Positions 33,895 through 43,591 of a stretch of 64,000 bases of DNA are shown in pieces (position 1 is the stretch's first letter; each line of letters opens with the position of its first letter). This DNA is from Amycolatopsis sp. QT-25 (lineage in GTDB: Bacteria; Actinomycetota; Actinomycetes; Mycobacteriales; Pseudonocardiaceae), in NCBI RefSeq assembly GCF_029369745.1, contig NZ_CP120210.1, positions 4,154,001 to 4,218,000 on the forward strand, read 5' to 3'. Position numbers and translations under genes: made by a program. A model generated the notes under the pieces. That model had not been told where the DNA came from. It saw only the letters and a program-made list of their open reading frames with translations, and ran no database searches.

Positions 33895-34320
33895 CTACCT
33901 GCCGGTTTCCACCAAACCCAGTCGCAGGGCGCTCAGGACCGCCTCTGTGCGCGACGCCACCCGGAACTTGGAGAAGACCGTCTTCAAGTGCACCTTGACC
34001 GTCCGCTCGGAAATGCCCAGCGTCCGGGCGATCAACCGGTTCGACTTGCCTTCCGCGAGCTGGCGGACCACCTCCAGCTCGCGCGGCGTGAGCTGGCAAC
34101 CCTGTCCTTGCCGCAGGCCGGAAACGGTCCTCCCGACCGCCTCGCCGCCCTCGGTGTCCAGCGGATAGCCGATCACCGTCTTGACGAACTCCGCCGGCTC
34201 CTTCGGATGCATTCTGGAAAGCAGCATGATGATCATGCTTTGGGTTTTCAGTACCTCACCGAGCAGGTACGTCATGCGTTCTGAAACGGATTCGTGAAAA
34301 TCACCATTGGCCACAGGCAT
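33895..34320 (-). CDS. Small LuxR-type regulator
   Basis: A 141-residue protein with a C-terminal LuxR/GerE helix-turn-helix (LTPRELEVVRQLAEGKSNRL, LGISERTVKVHLKTVFSKF) and a short N-terminal helical region without a receiver aspartate. It lies upstream of the MFS operon on the same strand and may regulate one of the adjacent clusters. Confidence 0.88.
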   Translation of the reverse strand: MPVANGDFHESVSERMTYLLGEVLKTQSMIIMLLSRMHPKEPAEFVKTVIGYPLDTEGGEAVGRTVSGLRQGQGCQLTPRELEVVRQLAEGKSNRLIARTLGISERTVKVHLKTVFSKFRVASRTEAVLSALRLGLVETGR

Positions 34321-34876
34321 AGAAGTCCCCCAGATACAGTGAAGGCAGGTATTTCACGCGTCATCGCGGATACCGCGACCTGTCGATGTGGGCAGGTCGT
34401 CGCAGGTGGTAGGCCGAAGGCCCCCCGATCGGCTGGACCGAGTCTAACCTCGACCTCGCGGAGCCGACAACCACAACACTGCACAAAGAGACTTTTTGCC
34501 AGGCGCAACAATCGGAGTCCGCCAAGGATACCGTCCGAGAGGCCGGGACCTGCGCCGACACGAATTCGAGGAAAGAAATACGTCAACTTCGATCACGATA
34601 ACGCATCAATTGATCATTGCGTCGCGGACGGCACCGGGGAGCCGCCGGACCCGGACCGCGAGAGCCGGGCCTGCCCGACCGCCACGGAGGGCGGCGGGAC
34701 TTGGTGATTCCCCTGAACCCGGCGTGCCGAGGTGTGCCGCCACCGCCCGAGAACAGCCGGGACGTATCACGTGAACATGACCGACCACCCCGGTGACGCG
34801 ATTCTCTACCGGCATCCCCGACCAAGCCCATCCGAAGATCCAGATCGGCAGGCGTGGTCGACCACGGCGTCACGAC
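34321..34876. other. Gene-free gap
   Basis: About 555 bases between the LuxR gene and the end of the beta-helix membrane protein gene. Reading frames here show no recognisable domain. It should contain the LuxR promoter near 34321-34400; nothing else is evident. Confidence 0.5.
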
Positions 34877-36385
34877 TCAGGTACGGCTCAGGAGCCGCCT
34901 GGCTCCCGCGACGACCGCGGTCGCCAGCAGCCAGCCCGCGACCACCAGCGCCATCGCCACCATTTTGTCGGTGCCGACGGGATCCCACGCCTTTTCCTGG
35001 CCGAGGTCGACGACCGGCACCACGAGATCGAGCGCGTAGACGAACGGATCCCAGGTGGGGTGCTCGTTCTGCTTGAGCGGGCGCACCGGATGGCCGGAGA
35101 ACCACCATCCCCCGGTGCCGACCATGGCTGTGAGCCACACGAGCGCCCTTGTCGGAACGAATCCGTACCCGAACAACGCGTCCTGGATCCAGCCCCAGAC
35201 CCGGCCCGCGAAGTGACGGCGGCGCAGGAGATGCCGTTCCCTTGCCAGCCGGACCGTCCGGGCGGACCGCTCGTCACCCGCGCTCTGATAGTGGGCGGCC
35301 AGTCGCTCGAACGAGGCCGCGCTCACCTCGGGATCACGGGTGAGCCAGCCGATCCGCTCGCGGGCCGTCAGGGACTGCGTGGCCCCGATCCGGCCGTACC
35401 CCAGTCCTTCCAAATCCAGATCGCCATCGGCGGGCCAGGCCGAAACCGAATCGATCAGAGAGCTGACCCGTACGTCGCGCAGGATGAGGCGCCCACTCGG
35501 AGCGACGCGGGTGTCCAGCCTGAGACGCGAGGTCGTGAGCCTGGTGAGGTTCGCGGAAGTCGGCGATCCGCGCAGTTCGGCGTCGTGGAACGTGACGATG
35601 TTTCCCGCCTGCATAGCGAGCAGATCCACCGGACCGGACGCGACGAACCCATACGCGGCGAAGAAGCCGCCGCTCACCGTCACGATGCTCGCGTCGACCT
35701 CGCCCACCTCCGCCCCGTCGAACACGATGGAGTTCGCCAGTTTCGCCTCCCAGAGACTTACTCCTCCGGTCGCACGGAGTCGATTGGCGATCAACGACCC
35801 GGACGCCAGCAGCCGCGGCGCGTAGAGCGCCCACTGCTCGCCGGTGCGGATCGTGGCCTCCGACAGGACGACGTCGCCCTCGATCCGGCTGCTCGTCAGG
35901 GTCACCGGAGCGACCACGTCCCGGTCCGGCGTCCGTATCGGAGTCTGCACCTGGTCACCTTTGCGACGGCGAAACTCCTGTGCGGCGGACCGCGGCCCGT
36001 ACTGGTTCGCCTGCCCTATCCGGGCCTGGTGCAACACGAGGTCGCCACCTATCCGGGCGCCGGCGGCGAGGAAGGCGTCCATCTCGGCGCCGGACAGCTC
36101 GACCGAACCGACGGTCGTGCCCGTGAGCATCAGCTCGCCGGAGATCGCGCAACCCGCCAGATCCAGGTCACAAGCCAGGCGAAGGTGAGAGAGATCCAGA
36201 GAACCGATGATGCGGATATTGCGGATCCGCAGGGGGTGCAGTGACGATATCTTGTGCCGCGCGCACGCCAGCAGAAGTTCTCGTACTTCTTCCGCGGGCA
36301 TCGAAAGGCTGCGGTCGATTCCGTCGATCCCGCCGTCGAGCACTGTTTTGACCGAGTGCCGCGACCTCCCCCGGCGATTCAGCAC
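34877..36385 (-). CDS. Beta-helix repeat protein with C-terminal membrane helices
   Basis: A 502-residue protein. Residues about 45-345 form repeated short strands with an alternating small/hydrophobic pattern (LRIRNIRIIGSLDLSHLRL, GDLVLHQARIG, GDVVLSEATIR, LILRDVRVSS), as in pentapeptide-like right-handed beta helices. Residues about 345-405 are an alpha-helical arginine-rich segment, and 410-500 carry two or three membrane helices (ALVWLTAMVGTGGWWF, MVAMALVVAGWLLATAVVAG). Homologues in actinomycetes are often labelled membrane-associated oxidoreductase without a visible cofactor site; I see none here. GTG 36385 is the start. Function unknown. Confidence 0.75.
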   Translation of the reverse strand: MLNRRGRSRHSVKTVLDGGIDGIDRSLSMPAEEVRELLLACARHKISSLHPLRIRNIRIIGSLDLSHLRLACDLDLAGCAISGELMLTGTTVGSVELSGAEMDAFLAAGARIGGDLVLHQARIGQANQYGPRSAAQEFRRRKGDQVQTPIRTPDRDVVAPVTLTSSRIEGDVVLSEATIRTGEQWALYAPRLLASGSLIANRLRATGGVSLWEAKLANSIVFDGAEVGEVDASIVTVSGGFFAAYGFVASGPVDLLAMQAGNIVTFHDAELRGSPTSANLTRLTTSRLRLDTRVAPSGRLILRDVRVSSLIDSVSAWPADGDLDLEGLGYGRIGATQSLTARERIGWLTRDPEVSAASFERLAAHYQSAGDERSARTVRLARERHLLRRRHFAGRVWGWIQDALFGYGFVPTRALVWLTAMVGTGGWWFSGHPVRPLKQNEHPTWDPFVYALDLVVPVVDLGQEKAWDPVGTDKMVAMALVVAGWLLATAVVAGARRLLSRT

Positions 36386-36801
36386 TGATTCCCTCGTTTC
36401 CGTCGACGGCGAATCACCGAATATAGCGACGGATCCAAATCATCGCTGTCGTCGGCGGTGACCACCAGCTGTTCGGGGTGGAGCCGGTTCACGCCGCCAC
36501 TCCGGCGCACGAACGCTGCCGGTGATCGCGACACCGGTGCAGGCACTCGGCCGGGGTGAGCATGTCGAACATGGCCGCACCCTGCCAGCGGTCCGACCAC
36601 GCTGGTCAGCTTCAAGACCAGCACACCGGTGCTCCGAACGGCTACCGCAGTCACCGCGATGACACCCAGGCCGATCACCCCGGCCAGGTAGAGCAGAGGC
36701 TCTGCCGGAAGGCGACCGGCCGCCACCCCGCGGAACACGAGGCGCATGATCGGTGTGACCGCAGCGGTCGGACGCCGCCGGCGTAGTGGCATGGGCTCCA
36801 C
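36379..36801 (-). CDS. Possible small membrane protein (weak)
   Basis: A 140-codon frame with one hydrophobic region (LLYLAGVIGLGVIAVTAVAV) that ends by overlapping the start of the beta-helix gene, as a coupled gene would. The C-terminal half is arginine/proline-rich and looks like a shadow frame, and no good ribosome site is visible. Doubtful. The region 36802-37127 holds nothing else except the promoter of the secreted protein gene. Confidence 0.25.
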   Translation of the reverse strand: MEPMPLRRRRPTAAVTPIMRLVFRGVAAGRLPAEPLLYLAGVIGLGVIAVTAVAVRSTGVLVLKLTSVVGPLAGCGHVRHAHPGRVPAPVSRSPAAFVRRSGGVNRLHPEQLVVTADDSDDLDPSLYSVIRRRRKRGNQC

Positions 36802-37127
36802 GGCCGCATGCGCAGGCCAGTCACCTTGGAACGGTTTCTCATTGACGAGAACGACTCTTGCCTTGTCGAAAGATCAAGGCAAGAACAAAAGCAACCGCAA
36901 AGCGCCACGTTAGAGCGGATTCACACCGTCGGGATGACGGTATTTATCCTCTGGCGAAATCGCCACCCGTATCCCTGAGTGCATCTGGCGAGAATTTCCC
37001 CGAAAGCGGGACACTGTAACGAACAAGTACTGCGTGAGCATGCGAAGCTTGGTCCGAATGCAGCAACTTTCGAGGCCGATCACGGGATTCAGTGGTTTAT
37101 TGAGAAAATTGCGGTAAAGCTTCGGGC

Positions 37128-37637
37128 ATGAGTTCATCACGTAAAAGAATCTTCACTGTTTTTGCCGTCGCCGCGTTGTCGCTGGGGACCATCGCCCCCG
37201 CCCAGGCGGACCCCATCCAATTGCCGGGCATCAGCGAACCGAATCCCGAGGACCCCGGTGCCGGCGGCGGCTCCGGCGGCAGCACGACCGCCGCTTACGT
37301 CCTGCAAGGCGTAATCCAGACCGAGGGTCTCCAAAGCGACGGGATCAGCAAACGGGTGAAGATCCGCGGCTATTCCCGTTTCGCCACCCCGGGCAACGAC
37401 CGGCGCGACGCCGACTACATCAACATTCGGTGCACCGCCACTGGCCCGGGCGGCTCCGCCACGGGCGACTACGACTCGGAGAACGACGGCGCGCTCATCG
37501 ACGTGCACTTCGAGACGCCCTGGATCCCCAACGGCGCCGTGTTGCGTACTGTCCACGTCGCCTGCAGCCACTACGCCACCAAAAGCGGCGTGGTCTACGA
37601 GACCACCAGCGCCACCGACATCGCCGTCCCGTACTGA
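37128..37637 (+). CDS. Small secreted protein, function unknown
   Basis: A 169-residue protein with a clear Sec signal peptide (KRIFTVFAVAALSLGTIA, cleavage about AQA-DP), a glycine-rich linker (GAGGGSGGS) and an extracellular domain with two cysteines (NIRCTATG and HVACSHY) that may form a disulfide. No family is recognised. It is preceded by an AT-rich promoter-like stretch. Confidence 0.8.
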   Translation: MSSSRKRIFTVFAVAALSLGTIAPAQADPIQLPGISEPNPEDPGAGGGSGGSTTAAYVLQGVIQTEGLQSDGISKRVKIRGYSRFATPGNDRRDADYINIRCTATGPGGSATGDYDSENDGALIDVHFETPWIPNGAVLRTVHVACSHYATKSGVVYETTSATDIAVPY

Positions 37638-37693
37638 CGACCCCGCGCCTGACAACGTCCATTCGGCCACCAGTCCGCATGACGACCATGTAG

Positions 37694-38442
37694 GCCGCAC
37701 GCACCGAGAAACCGGCGAAGTCCGACGAAGATCCGTGCCTCACCGCGCCGGATTCACGGTACCGAGGACCGGAAAACCAGCTGTACCGGGTCGAGATACA
37801 TCGCGGTGGAAGGCTCACCGACAACGACAAGCCGACCTTCAAGTGGTCGCGGGAAAACGCGTCGGTGACGTTCGGCGTCACGGCCATCGACGAGAAGATG
37901 GTGACACTGACCGACCTCGGCCGCGACGCGAAACTCGACCTGGACATCGGCGACTGGGTGGAGATCCTGGACGACGCGTACGAGGCGCGAGGAGTTCCGA
38001 CACCGCTGTTGCAGGTCGTCGACGTCGACACGGAACGGTTCCGGGTGGAACTGAGCGACACGCCCGGTTCCGACGTCGGCCGGCTCGGCGCGCGGCATCC
38101 GTTCCTCCGGCGATGGGATCACCACGCGTCTCCCCGGCGAGGCGCCACTCCCCTCGTCGAGGGCGCCGTACTCCTCGAGAGGGAAGGTAATGGATCGACC
38201 TGGAAAACGGGATCGAGATCTGGTCCGCGCCTGGCGGCACGTACCGGACCGGCGACCACTGGCTGGTCCCCGCCCGCACCTTGACCGGAGACGTCGAATG
38301 GCCACGAGACGCCCAGGGCAGGCCGCTGCTCCAGGACCCCCGTGGCATACGGCACCACTACACGCCCTTGGCCCGGATCCACGGCGAGGCCGCCGACGAC
38401 CTCCGTATGGAGTTCGAAGCCGCTTCCATACCCCGGCCCTGA
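37694..38442 (+). pseudogene. Decayed DUF6519-family gene
   Basis: From just after an in-frame TAG near 37690 the frame reads DPCLTAPDSRYRGPENQLYR then FKWSRENASVTFGV, the hallmark of DUF6519 proteins from phage-tail-like or contractile-injection-type loci. Around 38188 the frame shifts: WIDLENGIEIW and YRTGDHWLVPARTLTGDVEW continue the same protein in another frame to a TGA at 38440-38442. The N-terminus is missing. Two lesions make this a remnant. Confidence 0.75.
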
Positions 38443-38486
38443 CCCGGCCGCCAGAGGCGCCGAGAAAGAAGGTCATCGGCGGGTCC

Positions 38487-39491
38487 TCAGCCGGTCACGG
38501 CCACCCCTTCCGGTTGCTGACCGACAGGTACCAGGGCGACCTGCTTCGACGTGGCGGTGTCGATCACCGACATCGTGTTCGACGCGGTGTTGGTGATGTA
38601 GACGAAGCTGTTGTCCGGGGCCGCGGCGGCTCCCTCCGGTCGTCGATTCACCGGGGAGGTGGAAGTAGTGCCCAGGTTCGGGAAGTTGATGACCGAAATG
38701 GTGTCGGCCCCCGCGTTGGCGACGTAGACGACATCGCGTGGCGTCGCCGACAAGCCCATGGGCGCGTCGCCGACCGGGATCGTGGCGTTGGGGCGGCCGG
38801 ACGTGGTCCCGGCGACGGTGACCGTGTCATCGCCGGTGTTGGCGACGTAGATCCGGTCGCCGCGCGACCCGATGGTGATGCCGGCCGGGAAGCGGCCGAC
38901 CGGGATCGTGCCGACGGGCTTGTCGATCCTCGTGTCGATCACCGTCACACTCGCCGCCCCGTTGTTCGTGACGTAGACCCGGCTGCCGTCCGGACTGGCG
39001 ATCGGCGTGTGCGGCAGACGACCGACCGGAATCTCGGCGACGGGCTTCTGTGTGGCGATGTCGATCACCGTGACCGAGTCGGAGCCGAAGTTGGAAACAT
39101 AGGCGTGCGTGCCCGTGGCCGTCACACCGAACGGTTTGTCGCCGACCGGGATCGTGGCGACGACGAGCTGAGTGCGGCTCTCCAGCACTGACACGGAGTC
39201 GGACAGCTCGTTGGTCACGTAGACCAGATCGCCGTTCGGCGACGCGCCCACTCCCACCGGGCCGTCACCGACGCCCACGGTCGCGATCACCTCGCCGAGC
39301 CGGGTGTCGTAGACGGTGACGTTGTCCGATCCGGTATTGGCCACGAAGACGAGGACCTGCGGCGGGTAGGCGGCAGCCGGAACCTCGACCACCAGGGCGA
39401 CGGCGATCACCATAATGGTGACAAGGCGCCGGGCGGGTGACGGTAAGACCCACCCAGAGTTGGATGTACGCCTTCTCCAGAGAGTAGGCAT
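38487..39491 (-). CDS. Secreted YVTN-type beta-propeller protein
   Basis: A 334-residue exported protein with an N-terminal hydrophobic segment (RLVTIMVIAVALVVEVPAAA) and about seven propeller blades of the YVTN/lactonase-like type, each repeating VYVTN...D..V(S/T)VID and IPVG (e.g. RVYVTNNGAASVTVIDTR). Such proteins bind ligands or partners at the cell surface; none of the catalytic residues of a lactonase is evident. Function unknown. Confidence 0.85.
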   Translation of the reverse strand: MPTLWRRRTSNSGWVLPSPARRLVTIMVIAVALVVEVPAAAYPPQVLVFVANTGSDNVTVYDTRLGEVIATVGVGDGPVGVGASPNGDLVYVTNELSDSVSVLESRTQLVVATIPVGDKPFGVTATGTHAYVSNFGSDSVTVIDIATQKPVAEIPVGRLPHTPIASPDGSRVYVTNNGAASVTVIDTRIDKPVGTIPVGRFPAGITIGSRGDRIYVANTGDDTVTVAGTTSGRPNATIPVGDAPMGLSATPRDVVYVANAGADTISVINFPNLGTTSTSPVNRRPEGAAAAPDNSFVYITNTASNTMSVIDTATSKQVALVPVGQQPEGVAVTG

Positions 39492-40013
39492 GGAACGGCT
39501 CCTCTATGACGGGAAACAAGAGGTGAAAAGGGCAGAAAGCGACCAGATGGTGCCGAGGCGGTAGCCGGTGCACCCACGGCGAGAACGCTGGTGAGCGTCC
39601 GAACGTGCCGTCGCTTGCCACCCTAACGGCCTAGGCTTCGGCTTCGCTGCGTGAAAGCCACAGATATCACACGTTGAGTGACAGGGGGGCCACCTGTGCG
39701 TGACGATTCGGACGTTCCGTTACCGCCGACCACGACACATTTATTCGAGTAAATGAATAGGTCAAGAAGATGATCACACGTACAGACGCGATTCGACGGC
39801 TCCACAAGAGACAGGGATCGGCGGAGAAAGCAAAGTTCTCACACGATGGTGCCCCCGACTTTCGTGCGCCTTCGTCACCGACCGTCAACATCGCTGTTCG
39901 GCTCGCGCAATGACTCCCACCATCGGGCCATCGACGGCCTCGGCGGTCCAGCGGGATGGCTTGTCACGGGCCTCCGCCCGGCCACCGCACAGCGCACGTA
40001 GCGGCGGCCCGGC
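39492..40013. other. Gene-free gap
   Basis: About 520 bases between the propeller gene start and the DUF4345-like gene end. It contains an AT-rich patch near 39720-39790. It should include the promoter of the propeller gene; no RNA gene or repeat was recognised. Confidence 0.5.
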
Positions 40014-40391
40014 TCACTCCGGGAAGTACCCGGTCAGGAGCAGCATCCCCGCCGCCGCCACTTCGACGCAGCAGTAGAACCAGATCGGGTAGAACCCGGT
40101 ACGCCGATCCACGGCACGGGAGAACACTCGCCCGGCCGCCATCCCGGCAAGCGCGAGTGCGACGACGAGAATCGCCCCTCGCTGAAACTCGCCACCCCGC
40201 ACCACGGCGATACCGAGCACCGCGGCCATGGCGATACCGAATCCGCCGTAAACGGCCCTGATCTCGGAGCGGCTCTCGGGAGTGTCCGCCACCATGCGGA
40301 AAGGACGGATCAGGGCCGCAGGCGCGGCGAGCGCGTAAGTGCCCATGGCGAGAAAGAACAGGGCGACGGTCCAGGGCACCACCGCGCTCAT
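40014..40391 (-). CDS. DUF4345-like membrane protein
   Basis: A 125-residue protein with four hydrophobic helices (VPWTVALFFLAMGTYALAA, AVYGGFGIAMAAVLGIAV, ILVVALALAGMAAGRVF, VAAAGMLLLTG), matching the DUF4345 pattern RAVYGG. ATG 40391 overlaps the stop of the upstream membrane protein (ATGA). Function unknown. Confidence 0.8.
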   Translation of the reverse strand: MSAVVPWTVALFFLAMGTYALAAPAALIRPFRMVADTPESRSEIRAVYGGFGIAMAAVLGIAVVRGGEFQRGAILVVALALAGMAAGRVFSRAVDRRTGFYPIWFYCCVEVAAAGMLLLTGYFPE

Positions 40392-40768
40392 GTGTCCTGC
40401 CTGCCGAGCAGCACCGCGCCGCAGGACAACACCAGCAACCCGGCCACATCGGCCCATGCCACCCGCGTCAGTTCGGTGTTGACCGCCGGGGTCACCAGCG
40501 CGATCACGGTGAAACTGCCGAAGCTCACCGCGTTGACGGCGATCGCCGCGGCGCGTAACCGCGGCCGGAACGCCGCCAGTACAGCCAGACCACCGACCAA
40601 CGCGAGCAGCAGGGCACGATGCCTCATCAGCGTCTCCAGGTCGGCGCCGGCGATGTCGACACCGTAGGCCGCGCTCGCTCGCCCCGGGGCCACCAACCCC
40701 ACACCGGGGAGCAGATTGAGCAACCCCGCCGCGACCAGCATGACCTGCCCTGTTCGTCGTCTTCGCAT
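40388..40768 (-). CDS. Small membrane protein
   Basis: A 126-residue, four-helix membrane protein (QVMLVAAGLLNLLPGVGLV, ALLLALVGGLAVLAAF, AVNAVSFGSFTVIALVT, VAGLLVLSCGAVLLG). It is translationally coupled to the DUF4345-like gene and divergent from an AraC regulator whose start is only about 30 bases away, so the regulator probably controls this pair. Confidence 0.78.
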   Translation of the reverse strand: MRRRRTGQVMLVAAGLLNLLPGVGLVAPGRASAAYGVDIAGADLETLMRHRALLLALVGGLAVLAAFRPRLRAAAIAVNAVSFGSFTVIALVTPAVNTELTRVAWADVAGLLVLSCGAVLLGRQDT

Positions 40769-40803
40769 GTCGACTCCTCTCGTCGTGTGCGATCATGCTG
40801 GGG

Positions 40804-41604
40804 ATGAACGAGGTGCCGCTTCCGGAAACGTGCTGTCCCGGCGAGCAGGCGACGGTGTGGATACGGCTGCGCTGTGCTGCCTACCTCGGACCGTCGCTGC
40901 GGCTGGGCGAGCATTCCGGTTCGGTTCCTTGCTTCGCCCTGGGGGTCGACGCGCCTTTCACCATCCGGGTGGCAGAGGCGGGCGAACGACGTGTCCGCAG
41001 CGCCCTGATAGCGCCCCGCGCCCGGCACCGGTTGACCGCTGGACAAGGGCGCATGCTGTTCGCCTATCTCGATCCCGGCTCGGCTTGGGTGGCACGGACG
41101 CGCAACCGGATGGCGGGGCGGCTCGGCCCGGCAGTCCGGTTCGGCCACGACCGGGAACTGGACTTGGCGGAGCGGCTGCGTGGCACGGAGCGGCCGGACC
41201 CGATACGTCTTCTCGGCCTCGTGGAGGACGCAGGGGACTCCCGAGACGATCGGATACGCACGGCGTTGGAAATGATTTTCGCCGACCCCGGCGCACGGTT
41301 GTCCGTGGCAGAGGTGGCGCACGCGGTGAATCTGTCGTCATCGCGGTTCCAGCATCTGTTCACCGCGCACACCGGAACCAGTTTCCGCCGCTATCGGCTC
41401 TGGACCAGAATGCTGCGCGTCGCGGGTTCGATCGGGGCCGGGGCCGACTTGACCACCGCGGCCACCGACGCGGGTTTCGCCTCGCCCGGGCACTTCAGCG
41501 ACAGCTTCCGCGTCATGTTCGGTCTCAGTGCCAGCCGATTGCTCACCCCCACCACTCGGGTCCTCGCCACGGAACCTGTCGCGCCCCTCTCGACGACGGC
41601 GTAG
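40804..41604 (+). CDS. AraC-family regulator
   Basis: A 266-residue regulator with a C-terminal double helix-turn-helix (LSVAEVAHAVNLSSSRFQHL, TAATDAGFASPGHFSDSF). ATG 40804 or the in-frame ATG 40795 is the start. It is divergent from the two small membrane protein genes, which are the likely targets. Confidence 0.9.
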   Translation: MNEVPLPETCCPGEQATVWIRLRCAAYLGPSLRLGEHSGSVPCFALGVDAPFTIRVAEAGERRVRSALIAPRARHRLTAGQGRMLFAYLDPGSAWVARTRNRMAGRLGPAVRFGHDRELDLAERLRGTERPDPIRLLGLVEDAGDSRDDRIRTALEMIFADPGARLSVAEVAHAVNLSSSRFQHLFTAHTGTSFRRYRLWTRMLRVAGSIGAGADLTTAATDAGFASPGHFSDSFRVMFGLSASRLLTPTTRVLATEPVAPLSTTA

Positions 41605-41734
41605 ACCGCACGGGACTCGATGCCTCTTCTGGTCGAAGTCCCGCTACGGGCCGTGGGGCGGGGCGTCACGCGTCGGGTCGGTCCCCTGCCTGACGGGCCA
41701 GTGTCGGAGGACGCCCGCAGGGCTTCCGCACACG

Positions 41735-42616
41735 TCAGTCCCAACCGGGAACCTCGCCGTTGTGCCGGTACTCGCTCGGCGGCAGGCCGAACTCGCGGCG
41801 GAACGCGCGGCTGAAGTGGAACTGGTCGACGTAGCCGACGGTGCCGGCGACCGCGGCGACGGACATTCCCGTGCCGGTCAGCAGCCGAGCCGCGCGGTGC
41901 AGGCGGCGGGTGCGCACCTCTCGCATGGGACTGTGGCCGGTGACCCTCGAGTAGAGGTGACTGAAGCGCGACGGCGACAGCCCGGCGATGGCGGCGAGCG
42001 AGTTCAGGGTGTGCGGGGCCTCCGGTGTCTCGGCGATGAACTGTTGCACGCGGGTGACGCGCGGGTCAGGGCCCCGTGGTGCGGCGGGAGCACCGGCGAG
42101 GCCGGCCAGGCGCACGATCTCTTCGAGCGCGCACCTGGCGAGAGCCTGCTGGTCGGGGCGGGCGGCGAAGGCCGGGAGATGGACCGGCGACGGCGGGAGG
42201 TGATCACCGGTGAGCCGGGCGTAACGGCGGAGCCGGTCGAAGGCGGCCTCGATGGCCTCCGCGGCGCCACTCGCCGAGGGTGTCAGATGGCGACTCGCCG
42301 CGAGCCAGTCTCCCCGTGGTGCCCGGAAATGTGCCCACGACAGCGACCATTCCTCGGCGTCGGGCGCGACTCCGTAGGTGTGCCGCACGCCGGGTTCGAT
42401 CAGCACGAGCTGCCCCGCGCCGGTTGTCAGGGCCGTGTCCCCGTGGTGCATGACGCCGCGCCCCCGCGTTGTCCACATGAGCAGCCAGCTCGGCGAGCCG
42501 GTCGGCCGGATCGCCTCGATGCGTTTGGTGAAGGTGCTCTCGCCGACGACGAGCAACCCGGCCGGAGGCGAGGGCGTCACAGCAGGATCTGTCATCCCCC
42601 CGGCAGGTTCGACCAT
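41735..42616 (-). CDS. AraC-family regulator with cupin-type sensor
   Basis: A 293-residue regulator. The N-terminal AraC-type beta-barrel (GVMHHGDTALTTGAGQLVLI, GVRHTYG) binds a ligand, and the C-terminal part has two helix-turn-helices (LNSLAAIAGLSPSRFSHLYS, AAVAGTVGYVDQFHFSRAFR). It is divergent from the dioxygenase gene with about 60 bases between starts, so it most likely controls that gene. Confidence 0.9.
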   Translation of the reverse strand: MVEPAGGMTDPAVTPSPPAGLLVVGESTFTKRIEAIRPTGSPSWLLMWTTRGRGVMHHGDTALTTGAGQLVLIEPGVRHTYGVAPDAEEWSLSWAHFRAPRGDWLAASRHLTPSASGAAEAIEAAFDRLRRYARLTGDHLPPSPVHLPAFAARPDQQALARCALEEIVRLAGLAGAPAAPRGPDPRVTRVQQFIAETPEAPHTLNSLAAIAGLSPSRFSHLYSRVTGHSPMREVRTRRLHRAARLLTGTGMSVAAVAGTVGYVDQFHFSRAFRREFGLPPSEYRHNGEVPGWD

Positions 42617-42679
42617 GTCCGCGCCGCCCCGTCCTTTCTACAGTCGAATCCGTCGAGACCCCCACAGTGGAGGCAGAAC

Positions 42680-43591
42680 ATGAAGCAGTTGATCGATTCC
42701 GGCGACATCGCCGACGACGTCGCGGCGCTACGGGAGCGCATGTCCGAGGACGGTTACCTCTACTTCCCCCGCCTGCTGCCCAGCGACTACGTCACCGGTG
42801 TTCGCGCCGACATCGCGGCCGTGCTCCACGACAGCAGGTGGCTGGCCGCCGGCACCGAGCCGCACGAGCTGCGGGCGTCCGACCGGGCGGTCGAGGAGGG
42901 CGAGTCCACCTTCTTCGGCATGTACTCCGCCGTACAGGCGACGCAGTCCTTCCACGAGCTCAGCGAACGGGAGGAGCTGCGCGGCCTGGCTCAGCGGCTG
43001 CTCGGCGAGGAGGTCTTCTGCCACCCGATGCACATCGCCCGCGTCACGGCGCCGACGCCGCGGGCCACACCCACGCCCGCTCACCAGGACTACCGCCTCA
43101 TCCAGGGCGCGGTCGACACGCTGACCATGTGGATCCCTCTCGCCGACTGTCCCTCCGATGCCGGCGGGCTTGAGGTCCTCGCCGGGTCGCACAAGCTCGG
43201 CGTGCTCGGTGTGTCCCAGGCGGAGGGCCCCGGCGGGGTCACGGCGCAGGTGGCGGGCAGCGGCGTGGACGACTGGCGCAGCACCCACTTCGGCCAGGGG
43301 GACGTGCTGATGTTCACCAGCCTCACCGTGCACGGGGCCCGCCCCAACCTCAGCGACCGGCTGCGGTTGTCGGCGGACATCCGGTGGCAGGCGAGGTCGG
43401 AACCGGCGGCCTTCATCGACGGATACGAGCCGTTCCGGCCGCACTTCCACCCCGACGTGCCCGACTGGCCCACCCTGGCCCGGGGCTGGACCTCGACGAC
43501 CAGCATCGAGATCCCGGAGGGGCTGACCTATGTCCGCAAGTTCGACTCGATGAGCGAACACGTGCCCACCCCTCCGTCCCGGTTCAGGTGA
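42680..43591 (+). CDS. Phytanoyl-CoA dioxygenase-family oxygenase
   Basis: A 303-residue Fe(II)/2-oxoglutarate-dependent oxygenase. The metal-binding HxD is in PAHQDYRL and the distal histidine and 2-oxoglutarate arginine in TVHGARPNLSDRLRLS. ATG 42680 has GGAGG 8 bases upstream. Members hydroxylate fatty acyl or small-molecule substrates. It stands alone with its divergent AraC regulator, so the substrate cannot be deduced. Its stop abuts the stop of the convergent phosphatase gene with no gap. Confidence 0.88.
   Translation: MKQLIDSGDIADDVAALRERMSEDGYLYFPRLLPSDYVTGVRADIAAVLHDSRWLAAGTEPHELRASDRAVEEGESTFFGMYSAVQATQSFHELSEREELRGLAQRLLGEEVFCHPMHIARVTAPTPRATPTPAHQDYRLIQGAVDTLTMWIPLADCPSDAGGLEVLAGSHKLGVLGVSQAEGPGGVTAQVAGSGVDDWRSTHFGQGDVLMFTSLTVHGARPNLSDRLRLSADIRWQARSEPAAFIDGYEPFRPHFHPDVPDWPTLARGWTSTTSIEIPEGLTYVRKFDSMSEHVPTPPSRFR

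Noticed and set aside
36910-37140. A 76-codon minus-strand frame with several cysteines.
   Set aside because: No ribosome site or conserved pattern, and it covers the promoter of the secreted protein gene.
39667-39891. Short minus-strand frames in the 39.5-40.0 kb gap.
   Set aside because: No signal peptide, domain or neighbour coupling; composition is not protein-like.
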